A DNA stretch of 14,809 nt. Source: an uncultured Anaerolineaceae bacterium. Its GTDB lineage: Bacteria; Chloroflexota; Anaerolineae; Promineifilales; Promineifilaceae. Shown piece by piece: positions 8,601-13,605 of this stretch (its first letter is position 1; every line of letters starts with the position of its first letter). The translations under genes were made by a program, and so were the position numbers. The notes under the pieces were generated by a model. The model searched no databases and was not told the origin of the DNA. It was given only the letters and a program-made list of their open reading frames with translations. The stretch is taken from NCBI GenBank assembly GCA_937967805.1, contig CALBTC010000332.1, forward strand, positions 1 through 14,809. Direction: 5' to 3'.

Positions 8601-8912
8601 GCTCAAGTCAAAGACCCACATGGGCAAGGGATTGTTATTGAAGAGCAGGCGGTACCGCTTTTCGCTCTGGGCCAGGGCATCTTGTGCTGCATTGTTTTGT
8701 TGGGCGGATCGGGCAACCAGCCAGTAAATGATCAGGGTGCTTAGAACAACAAAAAGCCACCCTTTGTAAGTTTGTATTTGAGTGATTACATCTGTGTCTG
8801 GCACCAACATAAACAGAAGCCGATCGGTTAACAAAATCCACAGTAGCCCAAATATGGCATAGATGAGCGGGGTACGCAGTGTGGTGAGCCTGATGTCTTT
8901 CATAGGTTTCAT
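5676..8912 (-). CDS. membrane multi-PAS hybrid sensor histidine kinase with C-terminal receiver
   Basis: A 1078-residue two-component sensor. Two membrane helices (about 15-37 and 50-67) anchor a chain of about five PAS domains (roughly 84-197, 215-327, 335-455, 463-578 and 595-695). Four end in the usual linker shape, such as DLTEQKR, DIHNRKQ, DVTERKN and DITKRKQ. The phosphoacceptor domain has GIAHDFNNLM with His721, and the ATPase domain has NARDAM (832-837), DSGTGI (D876) and GKGTGLGL (901-908). The C-terminal receiver (about 962-1077) has VVEDEPD, phosphoacceptor Asp1012 in CDVIMP, Thr1040 and Lys1062. The H-x-F-N-N type histidine box fits kinases that pass phosphate to their own or a partner receiver. 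All key residues are present. The start is ATG 8912; ATG at 8903 (residue 4) is possible, with GGGATG upstream of it. No response-regulator gene with an output domain is visible, so the partner is elsewhere. The signals sensed are unknown. Confidence 0.93.
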   Translation of the reverse strand: MKPMKDIRLTTLRTPLIYAIFGLLWILLTDRLLFMLVPDTDVITQIQTYKGWLFVVLSTLIIYWLVARSAQQNNAAQDALAQSEKRYRLLFNNNPLPMWVFDLSTLEFLEVNDAAVDKYQYARDEFLNLTLKDIRPPEDIPLLLDDLATMRKPINYAGEWRHRRQDGTVFPVEVISHEMHYNGRITHLAVAKDLTEQKRVEAERASVFQRNQALVQALGEIVYEWFPTRGEVRWEGDYGRILGYSAEEMGGTTAAWQEKIHPDDQAYVAQAVDAAFVQKRNLEIEYRFLQKDGTYRWMLDRGVPVFNDQDDLEKVVGVFLDIHNRKQTEMALRQSEERFRRAIEFAPFPIAIHAEDGNVLAVSQALLNITGYAFEEISTISKWTERAYGVEQAQVMAGIDRLYELDKRVDEGEFHITCKDGSQRVWEFSSAPLGRLPDGRRCIISIAVDVTERKNAEKQMHLQNSALNAAANGIVITDINGMVEWVNPAFTELTGYTLAEALGKNPRELVNSGKHDRAFFTSLWQTILSGNVWRGELINRRKDGTLYYEEEAITPVWNQDGDMTHFIAIKQDITKRKQAEADREQLLNQVQAQAEQMNQFMQSVPEGIFLLDRGGEILIANDKAQEYLALLADAAVGDKITNLGDKPLASLLPQPEQGNWHEIRIQNQIFELIPQQVKSGPVSQGWVLVLREVTEQRRIEEQLQRQERLAAIGQLAAGIAHDFNNLMAVILLYAQLLARSPHLIAKEREQIKTIDAQAQRAARLIEQILDFSRRAVFERRPLDLLSLLKEEVKLLQRTLPENIEIQFMHGVGNYIVQADVTRMQQTIMNLAFNARDAMPEGGRLQFKLAHLLLDDAEQTPLPLMPPGSWVRLSVKDSGTGIAPAVMDHIFEPFVTTKEPGKGTGLGLSQVHGIVAQHEGFIAVQSEPGAGATFDIYLPAMMVQADSVSTELPETAVPGRGERLLVVEDEPDLREALVESLTLLQYDVVATANGAEALALLEQGTVVDLIICDVIMPKMGGIPFVQALQQRDSSPPVIFVTGHPLDIDADSLRKIGVRIVLSKPVQPAQLSQAIAATLK

Positions 8913-9182
8913 CCCAAAACTGTCTTATAAAAAGCCAAAAAGATTCATAAACCAGGCCAGGTCAAATTTGTCTTTTGCTTAACAGTTATTAATTGTTGCC
9001 CAAAGTTTTTCGGTGTTTAGACGAAAATGGTAACGTTATTTGCCGCGCCTTACCATAGGATATGAGGGCTTTGTAATGAAAATTGTCAGGTTATTAATTT
9101 TGTGCCTGGTAAACCTTACATCCTTGTACTATTTCACCTGGAGAATTTGTCCAGTTTGGCTGTAAAATATGTAAGGGCAAAT

Positions 9183-9210
9183 TTGGTTTGATGTGAACAC
9201 AGATTATAAG
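9183..9210 (+). promoter_or_regulatory. candidate ppdK promoter
   Basis: TTGGTT (9183-9188), a 16-nt spacer, then TATAAG (9205-9210), 82 nt before the ppdK ATG. The -35 box matches consensus at only three of six bases. An alternative -10, TACAAT (9256-9261), lies closer but lacks a good -35 partner. Confidence 0.25.
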
Positions 9211-9278
9211 CTACCCCGCTAACCTTTTTGTTCATTCCACTTCCGATTGGTTCGCTACAATTTCAGATAGTCACACAC

Positions 9279-9286
9279 AAGGAGGA
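9279..9286 (+). promoter_or_regulatory. strong Shine-Dalgarno site of ppdK
   Basis: AAGGAGGA ends 6 nt before the ATG at 9293 and fixes this start. It is the strongest ribosome-binding site in the window, which fits a highly expressed central-metabolism enzyme. Confidence 0.85.
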
Positions 9287-9292
9287 AAAAAA

Positions 9293-11980
9293 ATGTTGTA
9301 CGAGCAGCGCGATCATAAATGGGTTTACCTGTTTGCCGAAGGCGGTACCGAGATGAAATCTCTGTTGGGGGGCAAAGGAGCCAACGTAGCTGAGATGACC
9401 CAGGCGGGTTTGCCCGTGCCGCCCGGCTTCACCATCACCACCGAGGCGTGCAATGCATACACCCAGTACGAGAACCAGTTCCCCGAGGGCATGTGGTCTC
9501 AGGCCCAAATTGCCCTCACCCAGGTGGAAGCCGACACCGGTAAACAGTTTGGCGATAGACAGAAGCCGCTGCTCGTCTCCGTTCGCTCCGGGGCGGCAAT
9601 CTCCATGCCCGGCATGATGGACACGGTGCTTAACCTGGGCCTCAATGATGAAACGGTGGAGGGATTGGCCAAACTCACAGATAATCGCCGCTTTGCTTTG
9701 GATGCCTACCGTCGCTTTATTGCTATGTTTGGCAACATCGTCATGAAGGTGCCCAATGAGAAGTTCAGCCGGGCGCTGGAGCGGTTTAAGGCGCAAACCA
9801 GTTCTGGCCGCGATACTGACCTGAGCGCAGGGCAGCTGGATGAACTGATTACCGTCTACAAGCGCATCATCTTTACCGACCGGCACGGCGACGAGTTCCC
9901 GCAAGACCCGTACGAACAGTTGCGCATGGCGATTGCGGCCGTTTTTGATTCCTGGAACACGCGGCGAGCCATTGATTACCGGCGCGTTCACCGCATTCCA
10001 GATGATTTGGGAACGGCCGTTAACGTTCAGGCAATGGTCTTCGGCAACATGGGCTGGGACAGCGGCACTGGCGTGGCCTTTACCCGCAACCCCGCCAGCG
10101 GCGAAAAGAAGGTGTTTGGCGAATATCTGCTTAACGCCCAGGGCGAAGATGTGGTGGCCGGGATTCGTACCCCTAAGTCCATTCACGAGATGGCCGACGA
10201 ACTGCCCGAATCATACGGGCAGCTCATGAGCATCACCCGGCGGCTGGAAGCTCACTACCGCGACATGCAGGACATCGAATTTACCATCGAGCAGGGCAAG
10301 CTGTGGATTTTGCAGACGCGCACCGGCAAGCGCACCGGCGCGGCGGCGGTGACCATTGCCGTGGATATGGAAGCAGAGGGGGTGATTGATAGGGAAACGG
10401 CCGTACTCCGCGTCGAAGCCAACCAACTGGACCAACTGCTGCACCCCACTGTCGATCCCGACGCCGACGCCACCACCGTGGCCAGCGGCCTGCCCGCCAG
10501 CCCCGGCGCAGCCTCCGGCAAAGTGGTCCTCACCCCCGATGACGCCGTGAGCTACCACGAGCAAGGCGATCCCGTCATCCTGGTGCGTCACGAGACCAGC
10601 CCCGACGATTTTCACGGCATGGCCGTGGCCAAAGCAATTCTCACGGCGCGCGGCGGCATGACTTCCCATGCGGCCGTTGTCGCCCGTGGCATGGGCACTC
10701 CCTGCATCGTCGGCGCCGGCGAGATCGAGATTAGCGAGGAAGAAGGGTACTTTTACGCCAACGATCACAAAGTAAGACGCGGCGACTGGATCACCATCGA
10801 CGGTTCCACCGGCACCGTCCTGCTGGGGCAGGTAGAAACCAAACAGCCGGAGTTGGGCAGCCATTACCAGACCCTCATGGGCTGGGCCGACGAGCTGCGC
10901 CAACTGCGCGTGCGGGCCAACGCCGACACTGGCCACGATGCCGGCGTCGCCCGCAGCTTTGGTGCCGAAGGCATTGGCCTGTGCCGCACGGAGCATATGT
11001 TTTTCGGCGAGGAACGTCTGACCATCATGCGCGAGATGATTTTGGCCGAAGATTTGGCTGCGCGGCAAGCCGCCCTGGACAAACTGCTGCCCATCCAGCG
11101 CCACGACTTTTTGCAGATTTTCCAGGCAATGGACGGCCTGCCGGTTACCATTCGCCTGCTGGACCCGCCTTTGCACGAATTCCTGCCTAATTTTGAAGAG
11201 CTGCAAACAGAACTGTACGAACTCAAGCTGAAAACGCAGCAGGTCGACACGTTTGCCCGGATGGACCAACTGCTGCGCCAGATTTGGGAAAAAGAGCAGC
11301 TTTTGCACCGTGTGGAGCAGCTGCGCGAAGCCAATCCGATGCTGGGTCATCGCGGCTGCCGTCTGGGGCTGGTTTACCCCGAAGTGACCGAAATGCAGAC
11401 GCGGGCCATCATGGAAGCCGCTTGCGAGGCGCAGGGTAAGGGTGTTTCGGTCACGCCGGAAATAATGATCCCGCTGGTGTCGGTGGAGACGGAACTGAGC
11501 CACCAGCGCGCCGTCGTGAAGCGCGTGGCCGAGGCGGTGCTGGGTGCTTACGGCATGAAGATGGATTATCAAATTGGCACGATGATTGAGCTGCCCCGTG
11601 CCGCCCTCACCGCCAACCACATTGCCGAACACGCCGACTTTTTCAGCTTCGGCACCAATGATCTGACGCAAACGACGTTTGGCTTGAGCCGGGATGACAG
11701 CGGCCGTTTCCTCTCCCACTACGTCAGTGAAAAACTGCTGACAGAAGATCCGTTCCAGGTGCTGGACCAAAGCGGCGTGGGCGAACTGGTGCAGTTAGGC
11801 GTAGAACGAGGCCGCCAGACCAAGCCAAACTTGAAGGTGGGCATCTGCGGTGAACACGGCGGCGAGCCGCGCAGCATCGCCTTTTGCCAAAAGGTGGGGC
11901 TGAACTACGTGAGCTGCTCGCCATACCGGGTGCCCGTTGCCCGCCTGGCGGCGGCCCAGGCTGCACTAAAAAGTAAATAA
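9293..11980 (+). CDS. ppdK: pyruvate, phosphate dikinase
   Basis: An 895-residue cytoplasmic enzyme (EC 2.7.9.1) interconverting pyruvate + ATP + phosphate with phosphoenolpyruvate + AMP + pyrophosphate. It serves gluconeogenesis or pyrophosphate-linked glycolysis. The N-terminal nucleotide-binding domain shows LLGGKGANVAEM (about 24-35), VSVRSGAAISMPGMMDTVLNLG (split here only by eye) and GVAFTRNP. The swivelling phosphohistidine domain has TARGGMTSHAAVVARGMGTP with His459 as the phosphorylated residue. The C-terminal PEP/pyruvate barrel has GLCRTEHMFF, HRGCRLG, FFSFGTNDLTQTTFG and GICGEHGG with catalytic Cys852. Length and the H-to-C spacing agree with bacterial PPDKs such as that of Clostridium symbiosum (His455, Cys831). 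The pattern TRTGKRTGAAAV and the G-E-H-G motif separate it from PEP synthase and enzyme I. It stands alone; a repeat hairpin follows directly after the stop. Three ACGGCCGT or near copies lie within it, coding T-A-V. Confidence 0.98.
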   Translation: MLYEQRDHKWVYLFAEGGTEMKSLLGGKGANVAEMTQAGLPVPPGFTITTEACNAYTQYENQFPEGMWSQAQIALTQVEADTGKQFGDRQKPLLVSVRSGAAISMPGMMDTVLNLGLNDETVEGLAKLTDNRRFALDAYRRFIAMFGNIVMKVPNEKFSRALERFKAQTSSGRDTDLSAGQLDELITVYKRIIFTDRHGDEFPQDPYEQLRMAIAAVFDSWNTRRAIDYRRVHRIPDDLGTAVNVQAMVFGNMGWDSGTGVAFTRNPASGEKKVFGEYLLNAQGEDVVAGIRTPKSIHEMADELPESYGQLMSITRRLEAHYRDMQDIEFTIEQGKLWILQTRTGKRTGAAAVTIAVDMEAEGVIDRETAVLRVEANQLDQLLHPTVDPDADATTVASGLPASPGAASGKVVLTPDDAVSYHEQGDPVILVRHETSPDDFHGMAVAKAILTARGGMTSHAAVVARGMGTPCIVGAGEIEISEEEGYFYANDHKVRRGDWITIDGSTGTVLLGQVETKQPELGSHYQTLMGWADELRQLRVRANADTGHDAGVARSFGAEGIGLCRTEHMFFGEERLTIMREMILAEDLAARQAALDKLLPIQRHDFLQIFQAMDGLPVTIRLLDPPLHEFLPNFEELQTELYELKLKTQQVDTFARMDQLLRQIWEKEQLLHRVEQLREANPMLGHRGCRLGLVYPEVTEMQTRAIMEAACEAQGKGVSVTPEIMIPLVSVETELSHQRAVVKRVAEAVLGAYGMKMDYQIGTMIELPRAALTANHIAEHADFFSFGTNDLTQTTFGLSRDDSGRFLSHYVSEKLLTEDPFQVLDQSGVGELVQLGVERGRQTKPNLKVGICGEHGGEPRSIAFCQKVGLNYVSCSPYRVPVARLAAAQAALKSK

Positions 11981-12066
11981 CTGCGGAGGACGCGGAGGAC
12001 ACAGAGAAAAATTGACAGAAAACTCTGCGTTCTCTGCGCTCTCCGCGGTAAAAGTTTTTCTCTGTG
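11981..12066. repeat. self-complementary interspersed repeat directly after ppdK
   Basis: The left arm (11981-12006, CTGCGGAGGACGCGGAGGAC plus 6 nt) pairs imperfectly with 12023-12048 over 26 positions, about four real mismatches when G-T pairs are allowed, around a 16-nt loop. A second, exclusive pairing joins CACAGAGAAAAA (12000-12011) perfectly to TTTTTCTCTGTG (12055-12066). Internally it is built from repeated CTCTGCG/CTCCGCG units. Such CTCTGCG-CTCCGCGGT elements occur, to my recollection, between genes in many unrelated environmental bacteria. It begins the base after the ppdK stop and could act as a 3' end or stability structure for its mRNA. Confidence 0.7.
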
Positions 12067-12161
12067 CCCCTCTATGTCCGCTTTTATTCTGAAATTTACA
12101 CGGCCGCATTCATATTACACAGCCGGTTGGTAAGAATGTCATCGGTTACGGCCGTTTCCCA

Positions 12162-12190
12162 TTGTCGGCAAACTCAAAACAATGTATCAT
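12162..12190 (+). promoter_or_regulatory. candidate sigma-70-type promoter of the mazEF operon
   Basis: TTGTCG (12162-12167), a 17-nt spacer, then TATCAT (12185-12190). Matches to consensus are four of six and five of six, with ideal spacing. The antitoxin start is 30 nt downstream. MazEF operons are usually repressed by their own MazE-MazF complex; no operator is obvious by eye. Confidence 0.5.
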
Positions 12191-12220
12191 CTTTGTATCT
12201 ACTTTTGTGGAGGTGAAAAG

Positions 12221-12466
12221 ATGCAAACACAGGTTAAAAAGTGGGGCAACAGCCTGGCGCTGCGCATCCCCAAAGCATTTGCCGAAGAAATGGATATTTC
12301 TTCAGATACACCTGTCGAAATTTCGATTGTTGAAGGGAATCTGGTTGTCACACCCTTGGTAGAGGCGCAAAGTTACTCTTTGGATGATCTGCTTAGCCAG
12401 ATCACAGAAGATAATCTTCATGGCGAAGTTGAGACGGGCGAAGCCGTCGGGCAAGAGGTCTGGTAA
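12221..12466 (+). CDS. mazE: MazE-like antitoxin, AbrB/SpoVT fold
   Basis: An 81-residue antitoxin. The N-terminal half (MQTQVKKWGNSLALRIPKAF, about 1-20) is the swapped-hairpin AbrB/MazE DNA-binding fold, with the typical KWGNSLALRIPK signature and the strand ISIVEGNLVVTP. The C-terminal third is acidic (about 50-81: DDLLSQ, ITED, GEVETGE) and is the part that in MazE proteins wraps around and blocks the toxin. I start at ATG 12221 because GGAGGT (12209-12214) precedes it by 6 nt; an in-frame ATG 13 codons earlier lacks a site. The stop overlaps the toxin start in TAATG, so the two genes are translationally coupled. The gene very likely neutralises MazF and represses its own promoter. Confidence 0.92.
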   Translation: MQTQVKKWGNSLALRIPKAFAEEMDISSDTPVEISIVEGNLVVTPLVEAQSYSLDDLLSQITEDNLHGEVETGEAVGQEVW

Positions 12467-12795
12467 TGGCTTACGTCCCGCAGCGTGGCGACGCCATCTG
12501 GCTCAACTTCAACCCCCAGGCTGGGCATGAACAAGCTGGGCGACGACCGGCGCTGGTGCTTTCGCCACGAGCTTATAACCAAAAAGTGCGCCTGGCCATC
12601 CTGTGCCCCATTACCAATCAAGTTAAAGGCTATCCGTTCGAGGTTCAAATCCTGCCCGACTTGCCGGTTTCGGGGGTTGTTTTGGCCGATCAGGTTAAAA
12701 GCATGGATTGGCAAATACGGCAGGCAACGTTTATCTGCTCCTTGCCTGAACGGATAGTTGCACAAGTATTGGGGAAATTACATACTTTGCTCTAG
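12466..12795 (+). CDS. mazF: MazF-like mRNA endoribonuclease toxin
   Basis: A 109-residue toxin of the MazF/PemK family, a ribosome-independent ribonuclease that cuts single-stranded mRNA at short sites and stops growth when free of antitoxin. Motifs seen are RGDAIWLNFNPQAGHEQAGR (about 6-25), RPALVLSP with the conserved Arg (about 27-34), the CPIT loop (about 47-50) and VLADQVKSMDW (about 72-82), which matches the E. coli MazF segment VLADQVKSIDW closely. Length is normal for the family and no lesion is visible, so it should be active. It starts inside the mazE stop (TAATG), with no separate ribosome-binding site. The cleavage sequence cannot be read from this. Confidence 0.95.
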   Translation: MAYVPQRGDAIWLNFNPQAGHEQAGRRPALVLSPRAYNQKVRLAILCPITNQVKGYPFEVQILPDLPVSGVVLADQVKSMDWQIRQATFICSLPERIVAQVLGKLHTLL

Positions 12796-12833
12796 TTACT
12801 ATTCTTCCTCAGACATTGCCCAACCCGCTTCAA

Positions 12834-12862
12834 TTCCCAAAGAGCCAAAACTGTTCTATAAT
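12834..12862 (+). promoter_or_regulatory. candidate promoter of the DUF433/DUF5615 operon
   Basis: TTCCCA (12834-12839), a 17-nt spacer and a perfect TATAAT (12857-12862), 17 nt before the ATG at 12880. The short distance implies a very short leader, with GGAGGA (12870-12875) as the ribosome-binding site. This suggests that the second toxin-antitoxin pair is transcribed separately from mazEF. Confidence 0.55.
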
Positions 12863-12879
12863 GCTTTGCGGAGGAAATT

Positions 12880-13113
12880 ATGGATTGGCAAGAACACATA
12901 ACTATTGACCCTGATGTGTTGGTGGGAAAACCAATTATCAAGGGTACTCGTTTGTCGGTTGACTTTATCCTCAGATTATTGGCTCAAGGTTGGTCAGAAA
13001 GCGAAATCTTGCGCAATTATCCAGGTATTACCTCGGCCAATATTCGTGCTTGTCTGGCTTATGCCAGCGAGACTTTGCGCCTGGAAAAAATCTATCCTTT
13101 GGCTTCTGCTTAA
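12880..13113 (+). CDS. DUF433 family antitoxin
   Basis: A 77-residue small protein of the DUF433 (VapB45-like) family, a helix-turn-helix antitoxin. Visible are the family opening HITIDPDVLVGKPIIKGTR (about 6-24), the helical segment LSVDFILRLLAQGWSESEIL, and the YPGIT segment followed by IRACLAYASE. This layout is nearly invariant in the family. GGAGGA sits just upstream of the ATG, with a TATAAT box before it. It overlaps the next gene by one base (TAATG), exactly as in the neighbouring mazEF pair. Partnership with a DUF5615 protein is the usual arrangement and predicts that this one is the antitoxin and repressor. Confidence 0.93.
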   Translation: MDWQEHITIDPDVLVGKPIIKGTRLSVDFILRLLAQGWSESEILRNYPGITSANIRACLAYASETLRLEKIYPLASA

Positions 13114-13475
13114 TGTTTCGCTTATTAGCTAACGAAAATTTCCCTAGTGATGCCGTAGCGGCTTTGCAGCAAGCTGGTCACGATATTGTCTGGATTCGCA
13201 CTTCTGCGCCAGGCAGCAGTGACCCCTCTGTATTGGCCAAAGCACAAGCCGAGAACCGCATCCTTATTACAGTTGATAAAGATTTTGGGGAGTTGGCTTT
13301 TCGCAAAGGCCTGCCATCTACAAGCGGTGTGGTTTTATTCCGGATTTCTGCTCCATCTGCAGAGGTTGTTGCCAGAGTGGCAACGGCCGTATTATCACAG
13401 CGCACAGATTGGGCCGGACATTTTTCAGTTGTTGAGGATCAACGGATAAGGATGACGCCGCTTCCTGAACAGTAA
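13113..13475 (+). CDS. DUF5615 family PIN-like toxin
   Basis: A 120-residue protein of the DUF5615 (PIN-like, Mut7-C-related) family, the usual toxin partner of DUF433 antitoxins and a presumed RNase. Seen are RLLANENFP (about 3-11; relatives usually have DENxP, so the first acidic position is Asn here, with Glu7 retained), GHDIVWIR (about 22-29), ILITVDKDFGELAF (about 49-62, the central acidic motif with Asp54 and Asp56) and GVVLFRIS (about 70-77). I start at the ATG overlapping the upstream stop; an earlier in-frame start would run back through the antitoxin gene. The Asp-to-Asn change might weaken metal binding, but some family members vary here. A hairpin terminator follows about 30 bp after the stop. 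Confidence 0.9.
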   Translation: MFRLLANENFPSDAVAALQQAGHDIVWIRTSAPGSSDPSVLAKAQAENRILITVDKDFGELAFRKGLPSTSGVVLFRISAPSAEVVARVATAVLSQRTDWAGHFSVVEDQRIRMTPLPEQ

Positions 13476-13505
13476 TCAATAATTTTTACCTGAAACAAAT
13501 TTGTT

Positions 13506-13547
13506 AAATGGTCGTTTCCTTCCTGTTTTGTGAGGGAACGGCCGTTT
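13506..13547 (+). terminator. hairpin terminator containing ACGGCCGT after the toxin-antitoxin block
   Basis: AAATGGTCGTTTCC (13506-13519) pairs with GGAACGGCCGTTT (13535-13547) over 13 positions, with one bulged T and two G-T pairs, around a 15-nt loop. TTTTGCATTTTATCTTTT follows, a loose U-rich tail. Position, just after the DUF5615 stop and before the next gene, fits a rho-independent terminator. The right arm carries an exact ACGGCCGT copy. Confidence 0.6.
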
Positions 13548-13605
13548 TGCATTTTATCTTTTATCCAACTTGAACATGCGGTAAACTGGAGCTGGAGGCG
13601 AAATC

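Larger units (their letters stand above)
8913..9292. other. 380-bp divergent intergenic region (histidine kinase / ppdK)
   Basis: This AT-rich region separates the minus-strand kinase from plus-strand ppdK and should hold both promoters. Visible are a TATAAG (minus strand) about 16 nt before the kinase start, a perfect TAACGTTA palindrome near 9032-9039, and the 10-mer GTTATTAATT at both 8985-8994 and 9090-9099, exactly 105 bp apart. TACAAT at 9256-9261 and TATAAG at 9205-9210 are candidate -10 boxes for ppdK. No ORF of note is present. Any regulator binding here is speculative. Confidence 0.5.

Noticed and set aside
10211..11770. 519-codon open frame antisense to ppdK (also 9263-10186 antisense)
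   Set aside because: The plus frame is an unmistakable PPDK with all catalytic motifs. The antisense frame has a His/Gln/Gly-rich shadow composition and no ribosome-binding site.
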